Origin: Rotaria socialis | Taxonomy: Eukaryota > Rotifera > Eurotatoria > Philodinida > Philodinidae | Direction of reading: 5' to 3' | Assembly: GCA_905331475.1 (NCBI GenBank) | Contig: CAJNYU010002656.1 | Span: 34,202-98,201, forward strand | DNA: 64,000 nt | Part shown: piece after piece, positions 24,405-34,297 of the stretch | Layout of the letters: each line of letters starts with the position of its first letter | How positions within the stretch are numbered: the first letter of the stretch is position 1 | Translations under genes and position numbers: made by a program | The notes under the pieces: model-generated | What the model was told of the DNA's origin: nothing | The model's input: the letters and a program-made list of their open reading frames with translations, nothing else | Database searches by the model: none

Positions 24405-24552
24405 TGACACAAATGACCATTCCTGTGGCACAAAAGACCATTTCTATGGCACAAATGAACATTCAAGCAGTACAAAATGGCCATTTCTGTGGTACAAATG
24501 ACCAATTTTATGACACAAATGACCAATTCTATGGCAGAAATGACCATTTTGA
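24405..24552 (+). repeat. 21-bp minisatellite
   Basis: Seven diverged tandem units of consensus TGGCACAAATGACCATTTCTA. The third and fourth units are irregular. A short (CTGT)n tract lies just upstream at about 24375-24397. Because 21 is a multiple of three, it stays open in frame, which explains the spurious frames here on both strands. Confidence 0.85.
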
Positions 24553-25165
24553 TGGCCCCTATGGCATATATACGGCAGAAACCATAGGCGTCTGCGTGAC
24601 ATGGTCACGGAAAACAGTCCGCTCTGGATATGTCTTGAGTGGAGGGGTGAGCTGATCCCCCTACGGAACTTTGAGCTTACCATCACGAAATTTCCAGACT
24701 GTATTTTTTGGTTAGGTAACACTCAATCTCTCCGCCGATTTATGCGCTTTTGAGTACCATTCTGTCCGTTTTCGTCTTCCCTTTTAGTGCTTTTACTTGA
24801 AACCCTTAATTTTCGTCTAATTCTTACTTCAGTTTCACTTATTCCCGCCCCGTTGCAGATCTGTTTAAAAAGATCGCCAACAGCTACTGGCACAAACAAC
24901 GGATTTTCTGTCCTGTCCATGCATTTCTTCTCCTCAGCACTGGCAGTCTAGGGCTCAGTGAATCGACTTTCGATGTCGATGAACGTTACTTGTTTGTACT
25001 ATCCTATCTGGTTTCGTAAGATCAGTCTTGACCTGTTATGTCTAAGTAAACGAGCGAATGGTAAAAGATAACAGAGAGAAAAAAGACTAGAACACCCAAG
25101 ATGAGACGTATAGGAAAGAAAAGTGTTTCATTAAATTTAGAATGTTTTTAAACGATAGATTATTA
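24553..25165. other. Intergenic, nothing recognised
   Basis: About 600 bases between the minisatellite and the hAT MITE. The minus-strand frames at 24444-24722 and 24723-24920 show no domain. Confidence 0.35.
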
Positions 25166-25173
25166 CTCTACAT

Positions 25174-25481
25174 TAGGGGTGGCACTTTACGTTAATTTAA
25201 TATTAAGTGTTAAGTTTTAACTTAACACTTAATATTAAGAAAAAAACGTTTACATTAGCGACTTAATTACTTAATATTAAGTGTTAACGCAATACTTAAT
25301 ATTAAGAAAAAAATGTGTAGATTACCCACTTAATTACTTAATATTAAGTATCGAGTTAACACTTAATATTAAGTAATTAAGTCGCTAATGTAAACGTTTT
25401 TTTCTTAATATTAAGTGTTAAGTAAAACCACTTAATTAACTCTCTTAATTAACTAAAATTAAAATCAACGGTCCACCTCTA
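25174..25481. mobile_element. hAT-type MITE with ACTTAATATTAAGT words
   Basis: A 308-bp element with ends TAGGGGTGGCAC and GGTCCACCTCTA (imperfect TIRs). It is flanked by perfect 8-bp duplications CTCTACAT at 25166-25173 and 25482-25489. TAGGGGTG-like ends and 8-bp duplications are hallmarks of the hAT superfamily. The interior is mostly copies of the palindrome ACTTAATATTAAGT in both orientations, so it can fold back extensively. There is no coding capacity. Confidence 0.88.
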
Positions 25482-25781
25482 CTCTACATTGTAAAAAGAA
25501 AACATAGAATAATAAACCCTTATAAGGGTTAAGGAAAATAATATAAATTCTATCCTAAACTCTTTGCAAGGGTATATAAAAGGATTTATTCATACCGACA
25601 CCTCTCATACACTCTCCCAAAAGATTTAGGATAGAATTTGTCTGGTGGATACTTATTTTTTTTGTTAAATAATACTAAAAATAATTTTACTCTTGAATGA
25701 AGAACCCTTTTCACTTATTCTAAACGTTTTTGTATTGCTAAATATGTTTCGACTGATAAACCCTTCGGCTCAAATATCTTT

Positions 25782-26412
25782 TATGATGTTTGATTTAATA
25801 GCTTCTCTTTTTTAATAATGATATTTCGACAAATTCATACAACGAATGTCATCTTCAGATTATCATCGATATTTGTACAAAAAATTATTATTTTTCTTTT
25901 TCTTTTGTTTAAATTATATAATGTTGTTAATGATGTTGATTTTTCTTCAAAATTTGTTGTTCGTTCTTTTTTTTATCATTCTTAATACTTCATTATCACG
26001 ACCTGATGTTTCTAAACCTAAACCTAAACCTAAACCATAAGTATCTTGTCAGTTGTTATTTAACCATAACGTTGATATTGATTATTTTTGACCCACGATC
26101 TGTTGTTGAATTTGATACATTGAAATTATTTGAAGAACTGATGTTATTTGTTTCACATATTCATAATCGATTTGTATGTTTTGGTTTCTGAAGAAAAAAT
26201 GATGATATTCAATTGATGTTAACTTATGGTGATTTGCGCGAATGGAGAGAAATAATAGATTTAATGAAATTGGTTGCTTGAGGCGAGCTAGTGGTTGATC
26301 GTTTTTAATATTACAAAACTATGAGTATACGTATATGATACGTTTAATTGATGTTGAGGTTAGGTGTTGAGAAGAGATAATAATGTTCGCTAGATTGTAA
26401 AATGTGTTGTTG
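25782..26412 (+). repeat. Penelope terminal repeat, left copy
   Basis: This 631-bp segment is the reverse complement of 30829-31459 with very few differences by eye. Inside, at about 26008-26035, are three to four CCTAAA units. A short hydrophobic 64-aa frame ending in KPKPKPKP is conserved in both copies. Penelope elements are known to carry such pseudo-LTRs in direct or inverted orientation. Confidence 0.88.
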
Positions 26413-26848
26413 TTTTTTTTCTCTCGAATATTTTGGAAGAGGATGAATTGATATGGTTTGATCTGTTGTTGGCTGTTGTTTATGATTTGCTTGAGCTCTG
26501 TTGGTATAATTGGAGGTATCATTTGAGGTTTAAGTTTTGTGTAAAGTGGATACGGTGTGAATGAAGTTATTATGTAGAAGCACAGGTATGTGGATATTGC
26601 AGCTGAGTATGGTTGTGTGATGTAGTATGATAATGAAGCAGGATTTTGATAAATAATTATGGCACTGTTATCAGTGGTTTCAGTCTTTTGATGTTCATAT
26701 ATATTTATGTATTTGGGTATATGTTTTTATGGTTGGTTTCATAGATATTGAGTTTTGATGGAGAAATTTTCTTTTTGGTTAGGGCGAAGGTAATTTATTT
26801 TCTATTGGTTGTGATAGGTCGGAAAGATGAACAATGACAAGTGTTCGA

Positions 26849-28303
26849 TTATTGTTTTTTCGTTATATAATTTATTTGAAGTCCATCAGGATAAATATAT
26901 AGTGGTATTGATCGAACGCCTTTGTTAAGCTGTGGTTCTGTTGTTTTTATGAGAAGATATTCTTTTATTATTAATTTATATTTGTGTCTTTCTCTCAATC
27001 TGATTTGAAAGTTATGGTTATCAAACATGTGCCCGGTAGTAAGATAGTGTTTCACTATAGAAGATTTAGCTGTATTCTGTTGTGGCTGCTTTTCTTTTAT
27101 TTCACAATTTTTTAATAGTGCGTCAATGTCTTCTTGGTTCATTATAATATTTGGCTTTGGAATTTACTGGTCTGTAATCTAGTAATCGGTCCTTTGCGTT
27201 CAATATTGGGTTTAAATATGGATGGTTTTATTTTTGAGGTACGTTTTGATTTCTTAACTTTTTTCACACATAAATCGTTTTTTTGATCATTAATATGTTC
27301 ATGTACACGTGTCTTAAGATGTCTAAATGTTTTACCAATATATTTTATGCTACATTCTGGGCAAGTGGCTTCATAAACAACTCCTGATTGCATGTTTTCT
27401 GGAATTGGATCTTTCAAGGTAAAACTATCACCAACTCGTTCTTGAACATCATAGACAACTCTTATTTGTTTTAATGGATAATTCTTGGTAATAGTTGAGG
27501 TGATACGCTTTGTATAGACTTGACTTAATGGTCCAAAATAAGGTATTCGAAGAACAACAGTATCAATAGTGAGTGCCGGTGGTGTTATAGGAGTAGTAGA
27601 CTCATACATAAGATTAAGTTGACGCCTAATAATCGAATCCAGCTTCGAATTAGGGTATCCATTTCGAATTGCTAATGATCTTATTGATTTAAATTCACGA
27701 TGTAGAACATTATATGAGGAACAAATCGTAATAGCTCTATACACCATCGTTGACAATGCGTTATACTTATAAATTTTTGGTACGAAGCTGCTCCATTTAG
27801 TAATAAGACCCGTGAATGTTGGTTTTCTATAAACTCGTGTTTGAAAACCTTCACCTGATTTGCGTTGTACCAGTACATCAAGAAATGGGAGTTTGTGTGT
27901 ATATCGATCTTCTTCTTCATAACTAAATTTAATACATGGATGATACTGATACAGAATATAAGAAATGCCCTTAATAGGCACTTTTGAGTCTACTAATACA
28001 AAAGTATCATCAACGTAGCGTTTCCAATAAATAATACCCATTTGATTAAAAGATGATAAATGTTTTCTCTCAAAATCTTGAAGAAAAATCTCAGCCAAAA
28101 GTGGAGTCAAAGGAGATCCCATTGGTACTCCATCTATTTGATCATATAATTCTCCATCAAAAAGAAAATGAGATTGACTTGTTGCTGAATCGAGTAAATC
28201 TTTTATATCTGATCGATTCATTGAAGGAGGTTTAATATTGCCATCACATAACTGTTTAAGAATTATGCCTATTGTCTCATCGAGTGGTACATTAGTATAT
28301 AGA
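26849..28303 (-). pseudogene. Penelope RT C-terminal half and GIY-YIG endonuclease
   Basis: The minus-strand frame 28221-27142 continues upstream to the MITE junction through LYTNVPLDETI (RT motif A region). It contains GVPMGSPLTPLLAEIFL and RYVDDTFVL (catalytic YVDD). A linker follows, then the endonuclease signature GVVYEATCPECSIKYIGKT and HLKTRVHEH with its CCHH-like residues. The frame 27142-26849 carries the rest of the endonuclease (HYLTTGHMFDNHNFQI, KEYLLIKTTEPQLNKGVR, YPDGL) but is offset by one frame at an overlapping stop/start (TAATG). In active relatives these are one protein performing target-primed retrotransposition. Confidence 0.88.
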
Positions 28304-29067
28304 TAGGGGTGTCACATTTAAATTTAAAAAAATTTATTAAATCGGGAAATAAATTTTCAAAAATTTAAATTTAAAATAAATTAAATTTTTTTTAAATGAA
28401 AAGTTAAATTTAAAATAAATTTTAACTGAAAAAATTTTAATTTAATTAGATTTTAAATTTTGCATCATTTAAATTTAACTAAATTTAAATTAAATTGTTT
28501 GAAATTCAAATTAGTTGAATTTTGAAAACTAATAGATAAAAATAGTTTTTGACTTGATTGCTACTATTTAAAGTCAAATTTGAGTGTGTTTCCTGTTTTC
28601 TAAAGTTAAAACTAGCCATTCTTCTATGAATTGTGCTATTAAATATATTTTTATGAGTATCCCAGTCTTCTGAAGAAGAAAGATGACGGACCCTGCATAA
28701 TCTGTAGAGAAATTTTGACTATTATGAATAAATATTAACCTAAAATACTAGGTTTTCCTCTCATTTAGTATTTACTACTGTTAAAGTCACGTATTTCTCT
28801 CGTAGCAATCATGTGTATCCATCCAAATAATTTATTAAATTTAAAATTTAAATTTAAAAAAATTATTAAATCAAGAAATAAATTTTCAAAAATTTAATTT
28901 AAATTAAATTTAAATTCTGAAAATTTAAATTTTATTCAAATTTAAATTTTTGTATCAGAAAAATTCAAATTTATTTTAAATTTAACTTGATAGAATTTAA
29001 TTTAAAATTAAATTAACTTTTCACGAAGTTAAATTTAAATTAAATAAACTGTCAATTGACACCCCTA
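28304..29067. mobile_element. hAT-type MITE with TTTAAATTTAAA words, inserted in Penelope RT
   Basis: A 764-bp element with ends TAGGGGTGTCA and TGACACCCCTA (perfect 11-bp TIRs). Perfect 8-bp target duplications TATATAGA lie at 28296-28303 and 29068-29075. Removing the insert and one duplication rejoins the RT motif (FDIASLYTNVPL). The interior is dominated by AAATTTAAATTT-like palindromic words at both ends around a more ordinary middle (about 28500-28820). Confidence 0.95.
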
Positions 29068-30318
29068 TATATAGACTAGCAATATCAAAAGATACCATCT
29101 TATATTGAGACATAGGCTTAGGTAATGCCAGTAATTCTTTAACGAACGACAATGAATCACGGATCATATTCTTTTTTTTATGATGTTTGACAATATTTGT
29201 AACAGAGCTTTAGAAAGTCCATAGTTGAACGTCCCGATTGCTGAGAGCACTGGTCTAAGTGGAACATCCTTTTTATGTGTTTTTGGTAATCCGTAAAGAC
29301 GTCCAGGAATAGAACCAGTAGGCTTTGCCATTACCCAAAATTGATCGGAAATGTGTCCTTCATCATGTAACCTATTCAACAACTTTGTTAATTTAGTTTC
29401 ACGGGTAATTGTAAGATCATCTGACAGACATTTAAATTTACTAGAATCATTAAGTATAACATGGATCTTTGATAAATACTCGCCTTTATTTAATAAAACA
29501 ATTCCTCTGCCTTTATCGGGACGAATAACAATAATCGACTTGTCTTGTTTTAATTTTCCTAATATATTACGATATTTTTGTTGTTCAGCATTGATCCTAT
29601 TTTGTATTTGTCCGAAATGATAAGCATGAGAACGAAATGAATCAGTAATTGAACGTAGACTATTTGCCAATGTCAATTCTTTTGAAGTAATAACACGAAC
29701 ATCAGAATCAACAATTGTATTTTTTTCCTTAAGTTCAGAAAACAGCTTCTTATGATGTTGAGAAATATCAGTAACTCGATGGAAAAAATTTTCAATATTA
29801 CTAATAATGTTAATATCATCAACCTTTCTAGGAATAAGACCGTAGTTTAAGCCATGCGCGAGACATTCAACTTCTTTATTTGATAATATACGGGAAGAGA
29901 GGTTCTTAACGACGTTACCATCGACGGGATCAAATTTTCTATTAAGTTGTTCATGTCTACTCATCTTCTCTCTTAATTTGTTCTCCCTTTTATATAATAC
30001 TGCACGTGAACGATCAATAATATACTCCAAAACATGTTGAAATATAGTATCAGGTACACTATTTTTCAGTTCATCCAAAAACAAATAGTAATTTTTTTTC
30101 AGGATATTGAGGTATTTATATTTTGAATTGATTTCAGCGTTCAGTAAACGTCTTTGACATTCCTTATAAGCTGACGAAAGTGAAAGCACCTTGTTCGCCG
30201 TTTTGAACCAAAGAAATTTCGGAATAACATCCTGAGATCGACAGTATTTGAGAAAATGTAGATCCATTAATAACGACTGAAAACGTTCATGAGCTCTTTT
30301 CGTATTATCATAAATCAT
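29068..30318 (-). pseudogene. Penelope RT N-terminal half
   Basis: A minus-strand frame of 384 codons (30318-29164) with the Penelope N-terminal region and the RT motifs IIVIRPDKGRGIVLLNK, GLPKTHKKDVPLRPVLSA and FNYGLSKAL. A one-base change in the A-run near 29165-29172 shifts the frame. The downstream part (NMIRDSLSFVKELLALP, then KMVSFDIASL) continues in another frame up to the MITE target duplication. Confidence 0.88.
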
Positions 30319-30828
30319 TAAAAAATATTATGACTAAAATGATAATTTAAGTATCCACCGATATTTATATTCGATAATGCCATACTGAAAGCGGAAACGA
30401 AAACGAAAGAAATTAACCTCTCTAGCTTTAACTTATCCCAAAACTTACTTTTTCAGTAGTTTTCTGTGCGACAAAAATAATGCTATAATTGACAAAGACA
30501 CATAAATGTCAAACAAAAAATCTTACTCCATAGGACATCATAAGCACAAATACTTTCTCAGTTATCAATCCGTACTGAAGCGACAATAAAATGGATAACG
30601 TCGAAACATCACTTTAAACGTTCGAATCTAACCGACAGCAATGCGACCAACAACAGAAACACCATCTGCAACGCTACGCAAGAAGTGTTCATCATAACAA
30701 TACGAACAACTCGTATATCTATTCCCAAAATCGATAATACAATTCCTTCTAAACATTTTCAATCATATGATTTTTATTTTCTAGGTAACACACTACTCTT
30801 CAACTACAATCGAACAACTAAAACCGAC

Positions 30829-31459
30829 CAACAACACATTTTACAATCTAGCGAACATTATTATCTCTTCTCAACACCTAACCTCAACATCAATTAAACG
30901 TATCATATACGTATACTCATAGTTTTGTAATATTAAAAACGATCAACCACTAGCTCGCCTCAAGCAACCAATTTCATTAAATCTATTATTTCTCTCCATT
31001 CGCGCAAATCACCATAAGTTAACATCAATTGAATATCATCATTTTTTCTTCAGAAACCAAAACATACAAATCGATTATGAATATGTGAAACAAATAACAT
31101 CAGTTCTTCAAATAATTTCAATGTATCAAATTCAACAACAGATCGTGGGTCAAAAATAATCAATATCAACGTTATGGTTAAATAACAACTGACAAGATAC
31201 TTATGGTTTAGGTTTAGGTTTAGGTTTAGAAACATCAGGTCGTGATAATGAAGTATTAAGAATGATAAAAAAAAGAACGAACAACAAATTTTGAAGAAAA
31301 ATCAACATCATTAACAACATTATATAATTTAAACAAAAGAAAAAGAAAAATAATAATTTTTTGTACAAATATCGATGATAATCTGAAGATGACATTCGTT
31401 GTATGAATTTGTCGAAATATCATTATTAAAAAAGAGAAGCTATTAAATCAAACATCATA
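30829..31459 (-). repeat. Penelope terminal repeat, right copy
   Basis: Reverse-complement partner of 25782-26412, same 631-bp length. It lies upstream of the RT reading frame and so would contain the promoter in the element's own orientation. Beyond 31459 the sequence no longer matches the left flank. Confidence 0.88.
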
Positions 31460-31662
31460 TATTTAGCGGCACTTAAAAATCTACATCTTTTATGAGTTTA
31501 GGAAAATTTTCTTTAAGTACTAGATTTAAGTATTCTCCTTTTTTTCTACAGCGTAGACTTCATAGGTTAGATGTTTCACGCACATTTTAGTCCGCAGATG
31601 TATACTTTATACCAAGGCATGATTTCTCGATATCAACCACAGGCAAAACTGAAATTGCATCC

Positions 31663-31923
31663 ATGAACGAAGAAGTTATTGTGCAAGATAAACAGTATCC
31701 TCGGTGCACTCTTTATTGGATAACTGGAGTGAATGACGAAGAGAATCAAAGGAAGACAAGGCGAGTATTTTTCTAAATAAAATATGCTCTTATTGCAATT
31801 TATATCGAGTATAATTTAGAAGACGCGGTGCATATATAACAGTTTGCTGCTGCTGCTGTAATATTCTGACTGTGTTATGCTGTATCCTTCTAGCAGCACT
31901 TCTAGTAGCAATTATTCTCTTGA
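31663..31923 (+). pseudogene. Truncated N-terminus of a membrane protein, possible paralog of the G8-repeat gene
   Basis: Exon 31663-31760 (MNEEVIVQDKQYPRC...KTR) appears to join 31820-31923 across a GC...AG intron (donor GCGAGT). The second exon encodes RRRGAYITVCCCCCN and then a transmembrane helix ILTVLCCILLAALLVAIILL, ending at GTATGT. The layout of a short basic cytoplasmic tail plus one TM helix matches the N-terminus of the gene at 34298-38700. No continuation into an ectodomain was found beyond a possible tiny exon near 32160, so it looks like a gene fragment. Confidence 0.4.
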
Positions 31924-33383
31924 GTATGTATTCAAGAAAAGTTAGGCACTTTAATTAATTTGAAAGTTTTCCTAATCATAATTCATTCGAATGTGTGAAC
32001 TAAATCGAATTATTTCACAAATAACAAATATATTTGATTGGATTTGTCCATGGTATATCTCAATATATGTTACTAATCATCAGTTGGCCAATCATGAAGT
32101 GTTTTTTAATATTTCGTTCGAAACTATTTATTAATTCTCTTTAATATTTTTTTGTACAGCAGACAATAGCTTAATTCCTCGTATGTTTGATATTGAAATT
32201 CGTTGGATGTGAATATTGTGCTCTAAAGTATCGGACTGCATAGATTGAAATTAGCATGTGGTACTGAATACTTATTGAATTCGTGGATGTGATGATGGTA
32301 ATTTGCGCGTGTTATTTCGGTTGTATTTTGGTTTAATCTACTATTTCATAGGGAAGGTTTAGAGTAATATTCAGGTGAATATTTATTGATACGTAAGAAG
32401 ATGAAATTATAGATGGACCAAGTTATAGACAATTTTTTTTACTTCATAATTAGCTGTTGCTATGTTTCAGTCATGTTGTAGATTGATCTGTTGACTGCTT
32501 GTTCCACGTGGAGTAAGCTTTCTTATTGGTGCTATCAATTCATGTTTTAAATTGGGATTCAAATAAATTCCAACGATTAGAGCAGTGTCGATGACTTCTG
32601 TTTCATGAAAAGTATGCTTCCACAATTCATGAATATGCCGATGATTATTTCTTAGTTGTTTTTCATGTCTTCGATGTTTGATTGGTAGTTAAGATTTTAG
32701 TTATTTTCTCGTATGCTATTGCTGTTGTTGTTGTTGTTTTTGTTGTTGTCGTCAATAACTGGTGACGTCAATAACCAAAGTCATTAGAGTTGTGGAGCAT
32801 AGGCAAAATAAAATACCTGGAAAAAGATTTACTGAATAATGTAGTGAGTCGCCAGCCGATGTCTTGGCGGGTACCTATAAATCACATACAAAAGATGAGA
32901 AACGTGAATGTGTACCGGAAAATTACCCATTATAGAGAAATATGAGTCTCATTTGTAGCAGTATCAACAGTGTTTCGAAAAACATGACCAGGATGATCTG
33001 ATCCAAATGGCATGGCATACGGTTCAACTGCTCCGTTGGGATACAACAAAGTTGTTAAAGATCCGTTACTGTTCACGATGAATAAATAAAAAAATGGAAC
33101 ACTTCTACCAATTTGTCGCACTAGTTTAATATTTGGATGAAAGTTGTTAGCTTCATCTGATATTCGATCGATAGATTCGAGTGAATCGGGTGTGGGTGTG
33201 GATGTGAGTGTCGGTTGTGTGAATGTGGATTAAAAGAAAATAACAATCACATCCACCCACACCATTCTTTTATTCAATGGAAAAGGTATTCTTCTACGTA
33301 TGATTATGATTTTGAAATTTATTCTGTTTTCTTGCTATACTAGTGTTTTTATGCATGTGCGAACATATAAAAGATAAGTGGGA
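31924..33383. other. Intergenic with low-complexity tracts
   Basis: About 1.5 kb with no supported gene. It includes a (TTG)n-like tract near 32720-32750 and telomere-like GTGTGGG/CCCACAC blocks at 33190-33263. A 63-codon minus-strand frame at 32930-33121 has no recognised domain. Confidence 0.4.
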
Positions 33384-33456
33384 TGCCAGAGATGGTATAG
33401 TGGTTCTATGCATATGATTTAGTCAGATAGAAGAAGGTTTGATTCCTTCCCTGGTA
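33384..33456 (+). tRNA. tRNA-like pol III sequence, degenerate
   Basis: A 73-base segment with box A TGGTATAGTGG (fits TRGYNNANNGG), box B GGTTTGATTCC, a perfect T-arm stem GAAGG/CCTTC and an acceptor stem TGCCAGA/CCTGGTA with one mismatch and one G-T pair. The anticodon and D stems pair poorly, so this is more likely a tRNA pseudogene or tRNA-derived SINE head than a functional tRNA. The amino acid cannot be assigned. Confidence 0.45.
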
Positions 33457-34297
33457 TGATGTTTAAGCTTCAAAGATATTCGATAATGGAAGAATAGTCA
33501 AGAAAGAAAAAACAATTCAATACACGTGCATTCATCATCACTACCTCTCACGTTTGTTTGTTTTCTGTTGTCTGTATTCTGTTCTCTATATGCTATCGTT
33601 ATCTTTCTCTCTCGTAAGCGTCCGAAAAAATTGTACTGAAATCACAAAAAAGATAGGATGTCACGAATAAATACAGCGAAATTTTAAAAAACAAAAGAAA
33701 AAAGATAAAGTGATTAATATTACAATGAAGCTATTGACTTGTTTACTGAAGTAGCTAATTGTGTTTGCTTATTTGTTTGAATATCGTTTTGGCTTCAATC
33801 GATTGATCATTTCTACAAAAGAATAAAAGCCATTCATGACAGACAGATGCATTCATACATATGACAAAACCTACAATAATGATTTACAATTATTTGACAA
33901 TAGTTAAATTTTTTTATGTTTTCTCCTGTTTTATAGCTAGAAGCATATGTCATTGAATCAAAAATATAAATCATCTTAATAAATAATTTAATAAAAAGCA
34001 CTCTAAATATTTTTCAACAAGATAAAGCGAACAATCATGTGCGATTACTAGGGAAAAAATTGATGTTTTGATTTCTTTCAGTTAGTAGTATGGTACATAT
34101 TATTTTCAAAACAATTGGTGACAGTTAAATAAGGTATTTCTTTTCAAAACGTTTTATTTTATTTGAGTATTGATTAATGATACACATTTAATCGATTTTA
34201 ATCTGATTATACGTCCAAATGTTTTTCACTTAGGGCATCATTTGAGTAACTATTGCTGATACTATTTATAATTATTTGTTGTTTCAATGTTGTTTTG
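33457..34297. other. Intergenic, nothing recognised
   Basis: AT-rich DNA with no supported feature. The last part is probably the promoter region of the G8-repeat gene. Confidence 0.4.

Larger units (their letters stand above)
25782..31459 (-). mobile_element. Penelope-like retroelement (EN+) with inverted terminal repeats
   Basis: The element is read on the minus strand. It is bounded by near-identical 631-bp inverted repeats (25782-26412 and 30829-31459) and encodes a Penelope-type reverse transcriptase and GIY-YIG endonuclease between them. Sequence beyond the left repeat (about 25640-25781) still resembles a Penelope 3' end, so the true limit may be further left. The copy is dead: its coding region is broken by a frameshift in an A-run near 29165-29172, by a 764-bp hAT MITE, and by another frame change near 27142. 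Confidence 0.85.

Noticed and set aside
24375-24552. Possible CRISPR-like array
   Set aside because: The units are contiguous 21-bp tandem copies without unique spacers, so this is a minisatellite.
24356-24722. Open frames on both strands over the minisatellite
   Set aside because: A 21-bp tandem repeat keeps frames open on both strands; no protein similarity.
25846-26191. Short hydrophobic frames ending KPKPKPKP, present twice
   Set aside because: Both copies lie in the inverted Penelope terminal repeats; the conservation is explained by repeat identity, not by coding constraint.
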